Part shown: in pieces, positions 34,201-46,727 of the stretch
Layout: the number at the start of each line of letters is the position of its first letter
How positions within the stretch are numbered: the first letter of the stretch is position 1
NCBI GenBank assembly: GCA_033182465.1
Contig: CP137322.1
Location: 2,108,001 to 2,172,000 of the forward strand
Direction: 5' to 3'
DNA: 64,000 nt
From: Sanghuangporus weigelae
Taxonomy: Eukaryota; Basidiomycota; Agaricomycetes; Hymenochaetales; Hymenochaetaceae
The notes under the pieces: model-generated
Databases searched by the model: none
What the model was told of the DNA's origin: nothing
What the model saw: only the letters and a program-made list of their open reading frames with translations
Program-made: the position numbers and the translations under genes

Positions 34201-37178
34201 TGTTGTTGGTGCTGTGAGCGAGCTTCCGACTGTGTTCGATGAAGGGGAGGGCGATTTGAGCAGTGGATCGTTGGGCCTTGAGCTGCAGCTTGGGCGGCAG
34301 AGTGAATTTGAAGTAGAGCGAGTGGTGGAAGAGAAGGGAGGTGAGGAGCGCGAACGCTCGCGTGTTGAAGAACTCGAACTTGAACAAGAACAAGAGCCCG
34401 AGCAAGAACAGGAACAGGAACAGGAACACGAAGCGGAGCATGACGCCGAGGACGAGAGCAACGCGACGATGTCTCGGAGCACGTCTATGGTGCGGAGGCG
34501 GAAGCGCGGTGCACGGCGCGGGAAGGGCGCGATTATACAGCAACAGCAGATGGAGATTGCGCGGCTGCAGCAACAGCAGCAGGAGCTGACGAGGCAGGTG
34601 ATGAGGATGCAGGAGCAGCTTGCGGCGCAGCAGCAGCAAGAAGTTCAGCCTCAACAACAACAACAGGCTCAGGTCCAAAAGCCGGAGACGCAAGTACGCG
34701 GAAAGAGCCAGGAGCGCAACATGAACTTGAATTTGCAGACGCAGGCTCAAGTGCAGGTGTTGGCGAGTTTGAACCCTTCGCCGACAGCTACGACGGCGAG
34801 TGGTCTGCTTGCGGCGCCGCTGACGCCGAAGACGCTTGGACAAGTGCATCCGCATTCCTTACCGGCCGTCCCTCAGAAACCGACAGGCGACGTGCTGGAC
34901 TCGCTCGCGAGTGCTTCGGAGGCTCTGGCGCGTGAGCTGAGTCGTGCGAAGAACGTGCGGTCTGGTGGTGTCTCTGCTGGCTCTCCGTCGAGTGCCGCTT
35001 CCGTCTCCGGTTCTGTTTCTGTTTCTTCGCCCCTCCTGGTTCCCATGCGTGCTATTTCGGGCGCGGGGACGAGGGAGAGCTCGCCCGCGCGGTCTTCTTC
35101 TGTCTCTATCTCTGGTCCTAATCAACATCGCAGCACGTCCTCGAGTTCGCGTCCCGCTTCGATCCGGAGTACCTCGACTACGACATCTACGACTGCGCAT
35201 GTGGGCGTGGGGTCGAAATTGACGCAGCAGGCTTCGCCGTCCGCTGTGATGGCGTTTGCTGGTGCGGGCGGGCCGACGCCTGGGGCGATGTTCCCTGTTT
35301 CGTTCGCTGCCCTGTCTTCTTCCTCGCACGGGAAAGCGAGGAATGGGAGTGCCACGGCCACGACCACGGCTACGCGCAGTTCGAATTCTTCTTCTTCTGC
35401 TGGTGCTGGTGCTGCTGTTTCTGTGAAGAACGAGGCTGGGAACGCTCACACGGGTGCGGGTGCGGGTGTTGGATCTGGAGCCGGTGGTGTGGGTTCCAAC
35501 GCGGGGATGGGAATGGTGCAGAGCCAGAGCCAGACTCAAGGCCAGACGCCGGCACCTGCTGCTGCTGCTGCTATTGCGAAGAAGACGTCGAAGTGGAAGC
35601 TGAGCTTTGGGAAGGGCTCGAGCAGCAGCACGCACAGTCGGGCTCCGTTGCCTATGCCTGTACCTGAGGTTCCACGGCAGCAGCAGGCGGACGTCGTGCT
35701 CGATATCTCAGGCGACAGCGGCAAGTTCAAGCCCAACGCTGCTAACGACGCTGTTATCGCTGTTGTGGAGAACGCTGACGAGGACGGGTATGAGAATGAT
35801 TATGACAAGGAAGGAGGCGCCGATGCGGATGCGCGGCGGCAGAGCACCAGTGCCCACGCGAAAGCTGATGCGATTAGCAGCGAAGGCTCTGCTCAGCAGC
35901 ATGGTGCGTCGTCTGCGTCTAGTACTGCGAGCCGTGTGAAGAGTGTGCTCATGAGCTTGGATGCGGATTTGAATTCTTCTTCTTCCGCTGCTGCTGCTAC
36001 TACTACTACAGGCATGAATCATTTCAGGATGGCGTCGGGCAATTCGAATGCGAATGGTGCGGAGCCGTGGAGTAGGGGACGGAGGCCTGCGGGGAACCAG
36101 CATCAAGCGCGTCTCTGGGATGTGTCTTCCTCGTCGAGCAACGAGAGCAGGTGGCCTGCTGTCGATCGGGAGCGGAATGTCTCGCCGAACAGTACGCGTA
36201 CAGGCCGCTCAGCCAACCTTTCTCCTCATTCTTCAAGTACATCCAACGGCGGTGTGCTCTCTTCATCTGCTTCCTCGCTCTCGAGCTCGAGCAATGCGAA
36301 CAACAACAGCAAGAACAACTGGCGCTACTCGACGCTCACGACGAGCTCGGCGACGAGCGGGTGGACGCGCTATAGCGGGAGCAACGCGAGCATGCGGAGC
36401 GTGAGCACCGTTGCGACGAGCGTGAGCGGGGCGAGCGGGACAGGCAGCTGGAGGAACGGGGCTGGGAATGTGAACAGGTCGGATGCGAGTCTGGCGAGTG
36501 GTGGTGAGGGACGCAAGCCTGGTCATTATACTGCGCCTGGTGGATCTGGTGGAGGCCCGGGCTCGATTGCGAGCCGGAAGAGCGACAAGTCGAGTTTGGG
36601 CGGGATGCCGCCGCCGAATGTCAAGAGTGCGTTTACTCTCTTGATTTCTACTTGATGAACACTGATTATTCTCTTCAGTTATGACTGGGGTGCCATGGGC
36701 GCTTGACGAGCTCCCTCGACAGCTCCATCCGAACCCGTCGGGGGATATATTCGGTATGCCACCCACTGCGCGCAAGCAGCGCGTGCGGAAGCCGAAGGAC
36801 CTCCCTACGATCAGCGAGCGGCCCAACCAGGCTCACACTCACAATCAGACTCACAATCATCACAACAACAACAACAACTTCAACTCGTCCTCCGCACAAC
36901 AACAACAACACCCTTATAACAACTCGGGCTCGAGAGTCCCGCCGAACAAGTCTCCGTTGTCGCAGCGTGTGGACGCTGCGCGGAGCTCGACGTCCCTGCA
37001 CCGGAGTAGCGGCGACGGTGTCGTCGGCGTGAACGAATTTGGCGAGCCGGTCGTGCGGGAAGGGAGGGAGAGCGATGAAAGAGAGAGGGAGCGGGAGAGG
37101 GAAGGAGCTGCGCCGAGAAAAGTGCAGAAGGGGCAGATCAACGCGCTTGCGAAGATGCTCTCTGCTTTGCGGCGGTGA
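31207..37178 (+). CDS. Very large Ser/Thr protein kinase, RAN1/SKS1/VHS1-like
   Basis: Protein kinase of about 1,900 residues. Exons: 31207-32562, 32620-32988, 33056-33336, 33391-36626 and 36679-37178. Residues 1-330 are low complexity (poly-Gln and poly-Lys near residue 20, Ala/Ser/Pro runs). The kinase domain starts at RRLGAGSYAIVYLV (Gly loop, about residue 340). The ATP-anchoring Lys is in YAVKVLSK (residue 434), and the gap holds an acidic insertion of about 80 residues. Then come LVLEFVPGEDLYYFL, HRDIKPENFIV (catalytic loop), DFGLST (Mg-binding) and GSAPYMSYECRN in place of APE, followed by WSLGIVLINMLYHINPWTDT. The remaining 1,150 residues are disordered, with EQEQEQ, poly-Gln and Ser-rich runs, ending LAKMLSALRR. 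Kinase-domain features resemble fungal nutrient and meiosis kinases of the Ran1/Sks1/Vhs1 type; orthology is not certain. Confidence 0.88.
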
Positions 37179-37315
37179 ATGAATTCGTCATTCATGTTCC
37201 TCCCTCCTCAGGTTGGGAGTTGGAGGAGAAATAAGGAATCGAGAGTCAAAGTATATTATTATTATGGATGGGCGAAGCGAGGGGGGCTGCTGGTCCAGTG
37301 TAATTCAATTCAGCG

Positions 37316-37342
37316 TTTTTTCTTTTCTTTTCTTTTCTTTTC
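37316..37342. repeat. (TTTTC)n microsatellite
   Basis: About five near-perfect TTTTC units just after the kinase stop. Confidence 0.8.
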
Positions 37343-37470
37343 ACCCCTTTCTCATTGTGTTTTGTTCCTTTTACGTCTCTTTTTTTTTTTCTTTTCTCTT
37401 TTTCTCCCCATACGTATATAGTTGATGAAATGCCAAGTCCAAGGAGACCCACTCTCGTTTAAGCTATCCA

Positions 37471-37504
37471 TATACATACATACATATTCACATACATACA
37501 TACG
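37471..37504. repeat. (CATA)n microsatellite, interrupted
   Basis: Two runs of CATA units separated by a few bases (TTCA). Confidence 0.75.
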
Positions 37505-38080
37505 CATGTTCCATTTCCATCTCATCTGCTCGACCCGAGTTCTCGTTACGTTCAAGTCTTTCCTCTCAAGAACAGGTTGAGGTCATTTGGTCGGATTCCC
37601 TCCCCTTTCTTTTCTTTTCTTCAGATGAAGGATCGTTGTGATCCAGTCGCTCGCTCGTTGCATTTTTTTTCTCTTCCTTTTTTCGTCATTTTCCGCTGGA
37701 TTCCTGGACCTGCACGTCTCCATCTCGCATTCGTGCCCCCGTCGTGTCTGCAGCCTCTCGTGCGCCTGTCAGTGCTCTCGAGTGCTTGCTCCGCTTTCCC
37801 GCTTCTAAGCCCCGTTCGTTCAATGATATCAACTCCTAGTCGCGGTCCTGGTCCTGGTCTCGGAAAGATGCTCACCCGACCTCTCGTCGCGTCTCGTACG
37901 TAACGGTTCGGATCTCCGTATCTTACTCGTAGTCCTCCTCCCCTTCTCCTTCTCCTTCTCTAGATCTGCTTTCCCCCCCCTCTGCTCGTGTAGACGGTTC
38001 CCGTTTCCATTTTCGATTTCGGTTTCCGGTTCCGTTCATCCGTATAATCAGCTCCTTACCTAGTCCATCCCACCTCGTCC

Positions 38081-38143
38081 TCCTCCTCCTCCTCCTCGTC
38101 TCCAAACCAAGTTCAAGTCCAAGTCCAAGTCCAAGTCCAAGTC
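38081..38143. repeat. (TCC)n and (AAGTCC)n microsatellites
   Basis: A TCC run near 38081-38098 is followed by about five AAGTCC units at 38107-38143. Confidence 0.8.
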
Positions 38144-38877
38144 TGAGTTCTGTTAAGCAAAGTACTAGTGTGTATCTCGTCCATCCTCTTTTACTTTCCA
38201 TTTCCTCCTCAATTATATCAGTTCTTTTTTTTTTTTTCTCTCTCTCTCTCGCTTCTGGCCCAGCATCCAGGTGAAAACTCAGTTGTTCCTTTCTCTCTTT
38301 GTCTTCCGTGTCTTTTTCCCCGTAGTCTCTCGTAGTATAGCCAATATCATGTAGTATTCGAGCAGGTCCCCTTTCTTTTAAATACGGATTCTTAGTGTGG
38401 AAGTGAAATTTGGTTTGGGTTGAATAAAGTAGAACGAACGATGATTTTGGAGTGTGTAAATTCTGGTATCTAGTTTGAGATGCGTGTAATGATGGTGTTG
38501 TTGACGCAGTGGTGCAACGGTTCAGTGGTCAATTGTCCCTGATTCAAATGCATGCAAATGTCTCACCAAATGTCCATCCAAATGTTCAAGTGTCCGAAAT
38601 GTCGGTAGTTCAGTTCGGGTGATGGCTACATCTTTTTCTCCTCACCTCCTTTTTCTTTTGTTGCTTTTTCGGGAAGTTGTCAAACAGCTTTACGATCAGT
38701 TACGTGGCCTTTTTTGAATGAAGGCTCTTGGAGGTTGCTATAGAAACGGGCGTTACTTACTGTTAGACGTAAAGGAACGGAACTCCACACGCATGTTCTC
38801 TTTTTTCCCAGTTCGAGCCATACTTATTTAGCTTGAACTGCTGCAGAACTGCTCCTCCTCTTTTACTCGCTCGCGGG

Positions 38878-40220
38878 ATGGCCTCCGACTCTCATGAAAG
38901 CTACCAATCTTCGACACTGGGGCTTTCAGCAGGCTTGAAAGCAGCGCAAGACCGGAAAGAGTTCGAGCCTCAGTGCTGTTGGTGCGACGTTTCCGGTTCC
39001 GGTTCCGAGTTCGTCCCAAATGCTCCTCCTCCTCCTCCTTCTCCTCCTCCGGGATTGGAACAGCACAGAAAACTCATCGAGCTATTTTCTGGTGGTGAAG
39101 GAGAGTCGGACGTGATTAATGCGAAGTGCTGGAGAGAGTTACGGAGGTTCAAGCCGTTCACGAATGTCTTCGTTTGTGATAGGAAGAATGGGAGGGTGAG
39201 TTGTTAGTACTTGCTTGCTACTGAATTCCCATTTTCTATTATAAGCCCGGTTCTTTTTTTTCTTCTGTTTTTTTTTCTCTCTCTTCCCTTTATGGAATAT
39301 TGATGCTGATGCTGATGTTGATGTGTAGATGCTTCTTGGGATGAAAAAGAGAGGATTTGGGAAGAACATGTAAGTATAGTCAAGTATGTTCAAGTTATAT
39401 GAATTTGCTCTTTTTCTCCCATGCTCGCAGTCGAGGTTTTCTCATTTGCCGTGTCCGCTGACTGGCGCTAACTCGCTTCCGGCGCGCCTTACTTACAGGT
39501 ATAACGGATTTGGAGGCAAATTAGAGCCTAACGAGTCTCCTTTGGAGGCTGCTATAAGGGAATTGAAGGTGACTTTTCAACACTATTGTGTACCAGCTCC
39601 GAGTCCAGACGATCGGTTACTTATCAAGACTCGTTTTTCGCGATTTCCCCTCTTTCCTCTTTTCTTTTGAACTTGAAATCTGCGTTTTAACTTACAGGAA
39701 GAAGCTGGTATATCAGCGAACTTGGAAGAATGCGGTGTTCTGCTGTTTGTGAACGCCTCGACGGAGTATTGCCATTATGTTCATATGTATCGGGCGTATG
39801 GGTACGACGGTGAACCTATCGAGTAGGTCTCTTTGTATCTCAACAAATAGAGTTTTCAAGTATCGCTGTAACTGTACATACACTGACTTGAATTTCTTGT
39901 AATTATCCAGGACCGAGGAGATGCACCCACAATGGTTCGCGATTCCAAAAGAATACCTTGATGCCAACCCAGCTTTCAAGGAATCGTCTTCCTCCTCCTC
40001 AAGTGCATCATCATCATTGACATTATCTCATTCCGAATCCGAGTCCTTGCCCCCGATTCCTCTCGAGCAAATGTGGCCGGATGACGAGCTGTGGATGCCT
40101 TTGTTGCTCAAAGGCCAGTACTTCGTCGGACGCGTCGATTTCGGTATCAAAGACTCGGACGCGCAGCATGGGAGTTGGACGATGGAGAGGTGGTGGTTTG
40201 GTACGAAGGCAAACGCGTGA
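38878..40220 (+). CDS. MTH1-like Nudix hydrolase (8-oxo-dGTPase type)
   Basis: Nudix hydrolase resembling MTH1/NUDT1, which cleaves oxidised purine nucleoside triphosphates and keeps them out of DNA. Exons: 38878-39195, 39329-39369, 39499-39568, 39698-39822 and 39911-40220. The core starts TNVFVCDRKNGRMLLGMKKR, GFGKN, then NGFGGKLEPNES; the Nudix box is GGKLEPNESPLEAAIRELKE followed by EAGI, with all metal-binding Glu residues. Further MTH1 hallmarks are PQWFAIP and IPLEQMWPDDELWMPLLLKG, the latter with the Trp-Pro-Asp-Asp that reads the base in human MTH1. A Cys-containing, Pro-rich N-terminal extension of about 90 residues and a Ser-rich insert before MWPDD are not part of the animal protein. 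The start is the first in-frame ATG. About 290 residues, probably cytosolic. Confidence 0.9.
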
Positions 40221-43144
40221 AGGGATTTCATGCTAATTTTGACGTTCCGATAGAAGAGGGGGCGTTGTTTAGAGACTTAGACTGCTTAAAAACTAATCGC
40301 CTAGATTTTGCGAACCTTGCTACGCGCGTCCCTATATCGTTGAGGGGAGTTGCGTGCCGTAACAGTGTCTCGCTGAATCCTTAGGGAGGTGTTATGAGTC
40401 TGTACTATGCTAATTGCTATGCCTGAACATTTCGATCTGCGATAGAATTGTTCAGACCTGTGTATTCAAGTTCATTCTTGTTTGCACTTGCTCTTTCATT
40501 TCCGACAACTTCTTGAAGAAAGGCGGTCGACTTTGAAGCTCAACTAAGGATGATACGGAGTACACAAGAGCTCCATTGTTCAGGTGCACACGTCGGGCAA
40601 GACACGGCGTAGTCGATTACCCGTCAAGGGCACCGAGACTGAGAACGTTGCGTCATTCTGATTCAATTGTAAGTCTGCGACTTTTCTCTTTCTTCCATTC
40701 CCCGACTTGTCCATGACCATTCGTGTATGCAGACAGAATTGATTCCGCAGCAGCAGCTTAGTTGAAGGCAAATCTAAATTCAATTTTCTAGGTCCTCCGA
40801 AGCCCGTCCAGGCACTTACGATACTGTGACCCCGTCCACCTCTTCTCCTGAAGGATCGGCGTATAGTTCCGATGCTATCTACATTCTTCATGCATGTTTG
40901 TATATCATGGAGAAGAGACGGCATCCCGGAAAAAGTATATGTGGCACACTTGGAACGTCTGAAACGCCGAGATTTGTATCAGTGTCGTTTGATGTCTGAG
41001 GATCGCCAAAGATGATACTATATGAAATCTGCTCTTTCGTTCTCCTGGCTATTTGAACTGATGGACTGTTCCTTGTTTTCTATACGGCCTATGACGTTAT
41101 AGGGCCGTTCCTTTGTCCTCGTCTTGTGTCCGAGTGATACATCCGTCTTTCGCGGCACCGAATTGTGGTCCCGCTGAACCATCATGAGTAGTGTGATGTT
41201 ACTCATGAGGCATTAGATTTGTTGTTATTTTTGAAGACCGCTGCAGTGCGCTTCTCTAGTTGGCCGGTCTTTGCTTCCGACGAATCGCACGCACACTTCT
41301 ATCCGGTGGATATCCGCAACACCGAATTATCCGGTTTCGTCTGAGCTCACCGTCGGGATTCTATGCTCTATGTTCTGTGTTTCAGGATAGCATAGGACTA
41401 TAGAAGCATTTCAAATCAAGGTATCTAAATCTCAACTAATTTTTCGATCTAGGGTATCACCGGCAATCAGATAAACCACGATTGGCTCTTCGACCTTCCC
41501 AAGTTTGGAGAATCACTATTTTGGGTGCTATACAAGTGGAACAGGAACTACTCTCTGGTAATTTGCGGATAAAGAGTCACTCGGTGGCGACGAATGCTCT
41601 GTATTGGCGCTTATTGTCTTCTCAACAACATCAATGAGTCTTCGGCGCGGCCGCAATTCTTTCACTCGCAATCCCCTGGCCTGATGGTAGCGCGGGATAA
41701 AAGTATCAGGAAATGTGAAACATTCAAGCCCTGTGGACTCGTTGCGTAGCCTTTCTACTTTCGCGGAAAATAATCCACCATACACTTGCTTCTTGTCTAT
41801 TCTGTTCGCATAGTTCCCAAAAATGATGGGATCCAGATTCTCAGCAACATATACCAAAGGGGTACTATAGTACGTGAAGCAACCGTATTTCATCGTATCT
41901 CCGTAAATTCATCTTATGTCTGCGCACTGTTCGTGCTTGGATATGTTATGTTTGGCTCGTAAAACATCCTTGAATAGCTAAATGGACAAGAGTGTCTCGC
42001 TCCTACGAGGATACTGAGATTGTCAGTACGCTTCTCCATAAGGTGCATTTCTTTAGATTGCCGACATATAACCATTTGAAGTACTTCTCCGTGACCACAC
42101 ATCAAGGGCACCGAGGGCTTTCTCTAACCCGAAATCGGACCGATGATTTCCGTTCCTCATCGCCGAAGAGACAATGGCTCAATTGTCCTAAAGCTTTGAT
42201 TCTGCACAGAATGACATTCGTAATACTCAGCTCATCCAAACCAATGGGCGTCGAGACCTAATCTAACGGAAACTAAGAATTATCAACGATGAGCATTGAA
42301 AAGTCGCTGCTTAATTATCCTGTCGAAGTACATCTGCGTTCGCCACTTGAATGAGCCTCATTAATAACGCTTCTGAAACCGCTAGTTCAAGCGACATTTG
42401 TCGTGGGTGTTTCCTTTGAAAGCATTCATGATAATCCGTTCTAATCTTGATCGGAATGTGTTAAGCTTTGCAGACAGCTTTGTGGGGTCCATGTAATGTA
42501 TAATTATCGATTTCCCCTTGCGGTTACGGCTGTCGCGGTAGCTAAGGTATTCGAGATAGACCTGAGTTGCTTTGATTAGAGTATGAGGTTACCAGATACA
42601 CAGCCTTGCTTCCTATATCATGGAGACATTTGGTATCCCCGTATTGCGTGATCCCAAGCTTGGTGGCTCGTCAGGATCGGCAGCCTCCATCCCCTTATGC
42701 ATTTGGGACTATCCAAAACGCATTAATGTGAGGCAATCTGGTTAGAACATTTTTACCACGAAACCAAGCTTGACAAGCAGCTCCTCCGTTTGTCGGATTC
42801 GTGACTAGGGTGTGTGTGTGGAATTTAGATCGCCTGTAATGTATCAACTTCAAGAAGTAGTATCGCAGCTACCTCGATCAATCCTCAGCCATCCAATCAT
42901 CTGATATGATAGCCTCCGAAGTCTCGGAAGAGCGTGCATACAAAAATAAGACCGAGGTTCTCTCCCTATTATCGGAATAAACAGACACTGTGCACTGCTG
43001 TTAGTTGTGGCGCTGCAAAGGCCACAATAATATTAATTAATAATATCCCGCCCTTCGTCACGTGGCGAGACAGAACCGTGACACCTCCGCGAGCTGAACC
43101 GTCACACCTCCGCGAGCTATATTCACTTGGTCTCCATCAGTGCA
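40221..43144. other. Long intergenic stretch, Nudix to Med1
   Basis: About 2.9 kb. Apart from a possible minus-strand reading frame at 41528-41893 I see no gene. No repeats or RNA genes stand out. The last 250 bp is likely the Med1 promoter; it contains a direct repeat, ACACCTCCGCGAGCT, at 43080-43094 and 43104-43118. Confidence 0.4.
41528..41893 (-). CDS. Possible small protein or exon, unknown
   Basis: A 121-codon frame from an ATG at 41893 to the stop at 41528. The composition looks protein-like (for example YVAENLDPIIFGNYANRIDK and KKQVYGGLFSAKVERL). I recognise no family, see no partner exons and no membrane helix. It may be a small hypothetical gene, one exon of a decayed gene, or chance. 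Confidence 0.3.
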   Translation of the reverse strand: MKYGCFTYYSTPLVYVAENLDPIIFGNYANRIDKKQVYGGLFSAKVERLRNESTGLECFTFPDTFIPRYHQARGLRVKELRPRRRLIDVVEKTISANTEHSSPPSDSLSANYQRVVPVPLV

Positions 43145-45900
43145 ATGGACAGCAAGGAGACCTTGCTTTCGTATCTACTTCAAAATGCGCCCCGAGACCG
43201 GCTCCCTTCTGATGCATCGCCTCAGACTTTGCATCCGTTTGCATCAAGTTCCCCTGACGGACCTTTGGCGACGCTGAAAAATCTAGTGGATGCATCTGCG
43301 GTCTTGTCGCATACTTTGCAATCGTACTCTGCCTTTACCGCATCAGATCACAAGCTTGTTTCCATCCTGCGTCAGAGCACAACGCTCATCGAGGGCCTTC
43401 ACACAGTCAGTAAGCCCCTTGCTACATTATATTCAGTCCACATCATCGGGTATTGATGCGTTTTCATCAGTCTAAACAAGATACGCACAAACGCGTCCTA
43501 GCGCTCAAGTCGCGAGCTTGCAAAGTTATAACTGCGACCTATGGAGAACCCATCCCACTTGACAAAGAAACTATCGTGGAATGGTGTATCTCCAGAATTG
43601 AGAACTGGGGACGAAAAAATGAGATGGAGGTATTCAAAGAGGAAGACAAGAACGGAAAGACGACAGTTATGTTTGGTGGGAAAGTCCTTGTCATTGACAT
43701 CGATCTTAGTATCCAAAGAAGCTCCCCCAGTTCCAGTCTTCGCCGTATCATGGTCTCTAACGTGAAGACGTCTCACGCGCTTCCCTCAGGGAACTCTGTA
43801 AATACGCTTGCTGAACGTTCTTTTTCATTGGACGCATTCATCCTTCGCACGTGGAACGACTATCTCAATGAAGTGCAGAAAAGCGATGCTGATAGCAGCT
43901 CGCGCGCGGGACAAATCAGCCGAGATATCCAGAGCCATCTTTCTTATCTCATGAAGCTTGATAATCTTGCATCTTCCGAAGGAGATCAGGGTATTCGATG
44001 GTTCAATGATACTGGTCTTATTAATGCAGTCACGGATAGAATTTCGAAAGCTGAAGTGGATGCGCTTTCATCGTGAGTTGAAGTCTTCTTCTAGCAGTGC
44101 TACTAGTTAAAGTGAAGGAACAGGACGCTTCAATCTTCAACAGTGAATCTGGACGTCTTCCTATCTCGAGCACATGCCTTAGCAATACCTTACCTTTTAT
44201 CTCCAACCCTGTCTTTCTTGGTTTACACCTCGCCACTGGCTTACTACTCCCTGTTGCGTGCTTCCAGGAGGGACGATTCGGACCTTTCCGCCTTTCAGTA
44301 TGATATGTCAGAAGCATTCACGAAACTGGACATTCCTCTCCCGGTCTTACGCGAACAGCTCACTCAAAGGCGATCACGGCCTACTGGTACTGTTATTGCA
44401 ACTCTCACGCTTACTTCAATTTCAAGCCATTTGGCGCCCCAGCGCCGTGCGGAACAACGCCCAAATCTTGGGCGTCCCCAGTTTCGACTGCCAGGCACAA
44501 CTATCCTAGCTGCCCTTGATCATACTCTAGTCACTCCTCCGTTTATTCCGATGAAGGACTCGGGTCCCGGAACGGATCCCACGCAAGATGTATGGATGCT
44601 TGATTTTACAGAAGGTGGCCACTCGTCTGGCATTGTAGTGACACATACACGAATGCGCGAGGTTCAACAGATCATCGATCCTTCGAATGCGGGGTCTGGT
44701 ATGGGATTCGCCGTTCAGATGCAAATGCCGCCACTTCCCGGAAGTTGGGTCGGACTTCTCGTAAGTACAGCTTATAATCATCAAATGATAAAATAAAGAT
44801 TGAGATCTCATGTGAAGTTCTGATAAGATCAATCCTGCGCTTCCACCGTCCGAACGATACATTGCAACTTATGTACGACTCATGATCCTTTTCTGGGGAG
44901 CAGCTAATTCGAAAGATCGCAGAAATCGCCATCAAATGCGCACCCGCCCCTCCGATTACGTCTCACTGCGCCAAACGAAGCTGGATTTTTACTCCAGCGA
45001 GTACCTGTATCATCATTAAGAGAAGTATACGGTATTCTTGAGGTAACCGTGACTCCTCCGTTTATCAACATTATTACCGCTTTTGATTTACGTTTTGATC
45101 ATGCGATGACATGCAGATTGTTCGGGATCAATGTTGGATCAACGAAACTCTGAAGACCATAAACTGGATGGCAGAAGACCTAATGCCGGAAAGCGAAGAT
45201 GAACAGAGTGATGAGAATAATATGGGCGCTCCGGAAGAAGATTTAGAAGCTTTGTTGAAAGGTACGTACGTACATGTCTTGAAGGCGATGGATTCTCTCT
45301 CTAGACCATGAGACGTACTTTATTTCTCATGGCGCGGCCCGGAACATATCAGCATAATTCATTTTCCATGCGTCTCATCGTACTCCATCACAAAGTATGA
45401 ATCAAAGCTAATGCCCTTGAAACCAAGGAATTTACACGCCAAGACGCATACCAGTAAACGTTTTTCTCCCAGACCATCCGCCGTCCTTCTCTTCCGACGC
45501 TGATGCTGCGGACGGCCTAGATCTGGATGCCGAGTCTGCAGTTCCTGGACTCTCGTCCATTTCCATGACGGTCGGCGGAGGTTCTCCACCACCGTGTATC
45601 GCGTTGACATTCGCAGTACACGGATCTAGCCTCGGAGGGGAGGCTCACCCGACTCCTGGTGCCCGTCAAGTAGCAATTGTGTTGCGACACGACCGTTCGC
45701 GTAAGCGCGGCCTCCGACTGGATGTGAACGTGACTGCGCCGATGACTGAGACAGGCTCAGGTATCAGCGGTATAACAAGCGAGCGACCGTCGGCAGGATT
45801 AATGGAAGAACTCGAAGAGATTTCAAGACGAGGCGGCACGTTCGGAACAGCAGGGAAAGTCTGGTCCTGGCTGACAAAGACTAATCAAGAAGCGCAATGA
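43145..45900 (+). CDS. Mediator subunit Med1-like protein
   Basis: Probable fungal Mediator subunit 1, part of the Mediator middle module linking regulators to RNA polymerase II. Start ATG at 43145 (MDSKETLLSYLLQNAPRDRL). Seven exons join in frame: the first ends near 43408, then VLALKSRACKVITATYGEPI, a long exon to about 44072, STLQSSTVNLDVFLSRAHAL from about 44126, KSPSNAHPPLRLRLTAPNEA from about 44925, IVRDQCWINETLKTINWMAE from 45118, and GIYTPRRIPVNVFLPDHPPS to the stop at 45900. Features typical of the Med1 domain are VMFGGKVLVIDIDLSI, LSPTLSFLVYTSPLAYYSLL and a second half ending in IPVNVFL-like strands. About 730 residues, no membrane helix. Identification rests on overall pattern, so the family name is likely but not proven. 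Confidence 0.65.
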
Positions 45901-46727
45901 GATGACGTTGACGATCCTTCGGCTATTTCATGTGGTATTGGCGACAAGGGGCGGAAGCGGGTGGTCGGCGGAGGGTACAAGGAAGGAAGCGGAGTGGTAC
46001 TCGGGGTACATCAGTTGAAATAGTATTGAAAACATTGTGTAACAGCAGTCCACCCTTCATCCTTTTTTAGTAACGATAAAGCCACCATCAGACCTGAGCA
46101 ATGACGATGGATCCGACTCGGATGAGAAGGTCTGTATCGGAACCGCGATAAATTTTCATAGATAAATAGGATTCAATGCTTTATCGTCGCTTAGTCGTAT
46201 CATGGAAGAGTATTTGTGATGGACAATCACAAAAGCTCATGACGCGAGAAGTGAACCGGGTGGCAATACAGTTTAGAGATGGACTAACGTTTACGACTAG
46301 CAGACTCACTCAGGCGCTTGATGCACGCTTGAACTTTGAGGAACATCAAATGATGTACCTATTTGCGTCACAGCAGCACTCGTCGGGTGGTGGCTATTAC
46401 TTATGGACGTTTGATGGATCATAATTTACTTGAGTACAGGATACATTCCGAAGGAGCGCAACTTCGTTTCACCTGTTACGGGCACGCTTTGTGCAACACG
46501 TCGCATCTTCAAGTGCGGATGACTTTTTTAGGCAAATTATTTCAGGTAATGAGTTGTATGTCATCACTGAATTCCTACACGTTTCTATCGGGCTGGAAAT
46601 GAAAACCAGTTTCAAAACAAGGACTACAAGAACAATAGAGACTGCATTGAGAAGCACGTCGCAAGTGACGCTATAGTACAGTACCACATACAGCGTACGT
46701 AAGACGACAACCGCACCATATCTAGGT
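45901..46727. other. Intergenic between convergent genes
   Basis: About 830 bp between the ends of Med1 (rightward) and RACK1 (leftward). Both 3' UTRs lie here. No further gene recognised. Confidence 0.5.

Larger units (their letters stand above)
37179..38877. other. Intergenic rich in simple repeats
   Basis: About 1.7 kb between the kinase and the Nudix gene. It is pyrimidine-rich on + with several microsatellites (listed separately) and no recognisable gene. Much of it is probably the kinase 3' UTR and the promoter of the next gene. Confidence 0.5.

Noticed and set aside
34010-35635. Two long minus-strand frames (281 and 258 codons) opposite the kinase tail
   Set aside because: Arg/Leu-rich translations caused by the GC-biased, repetitive kinase coding strand; they have no domains and lie fully within the kinase exon.
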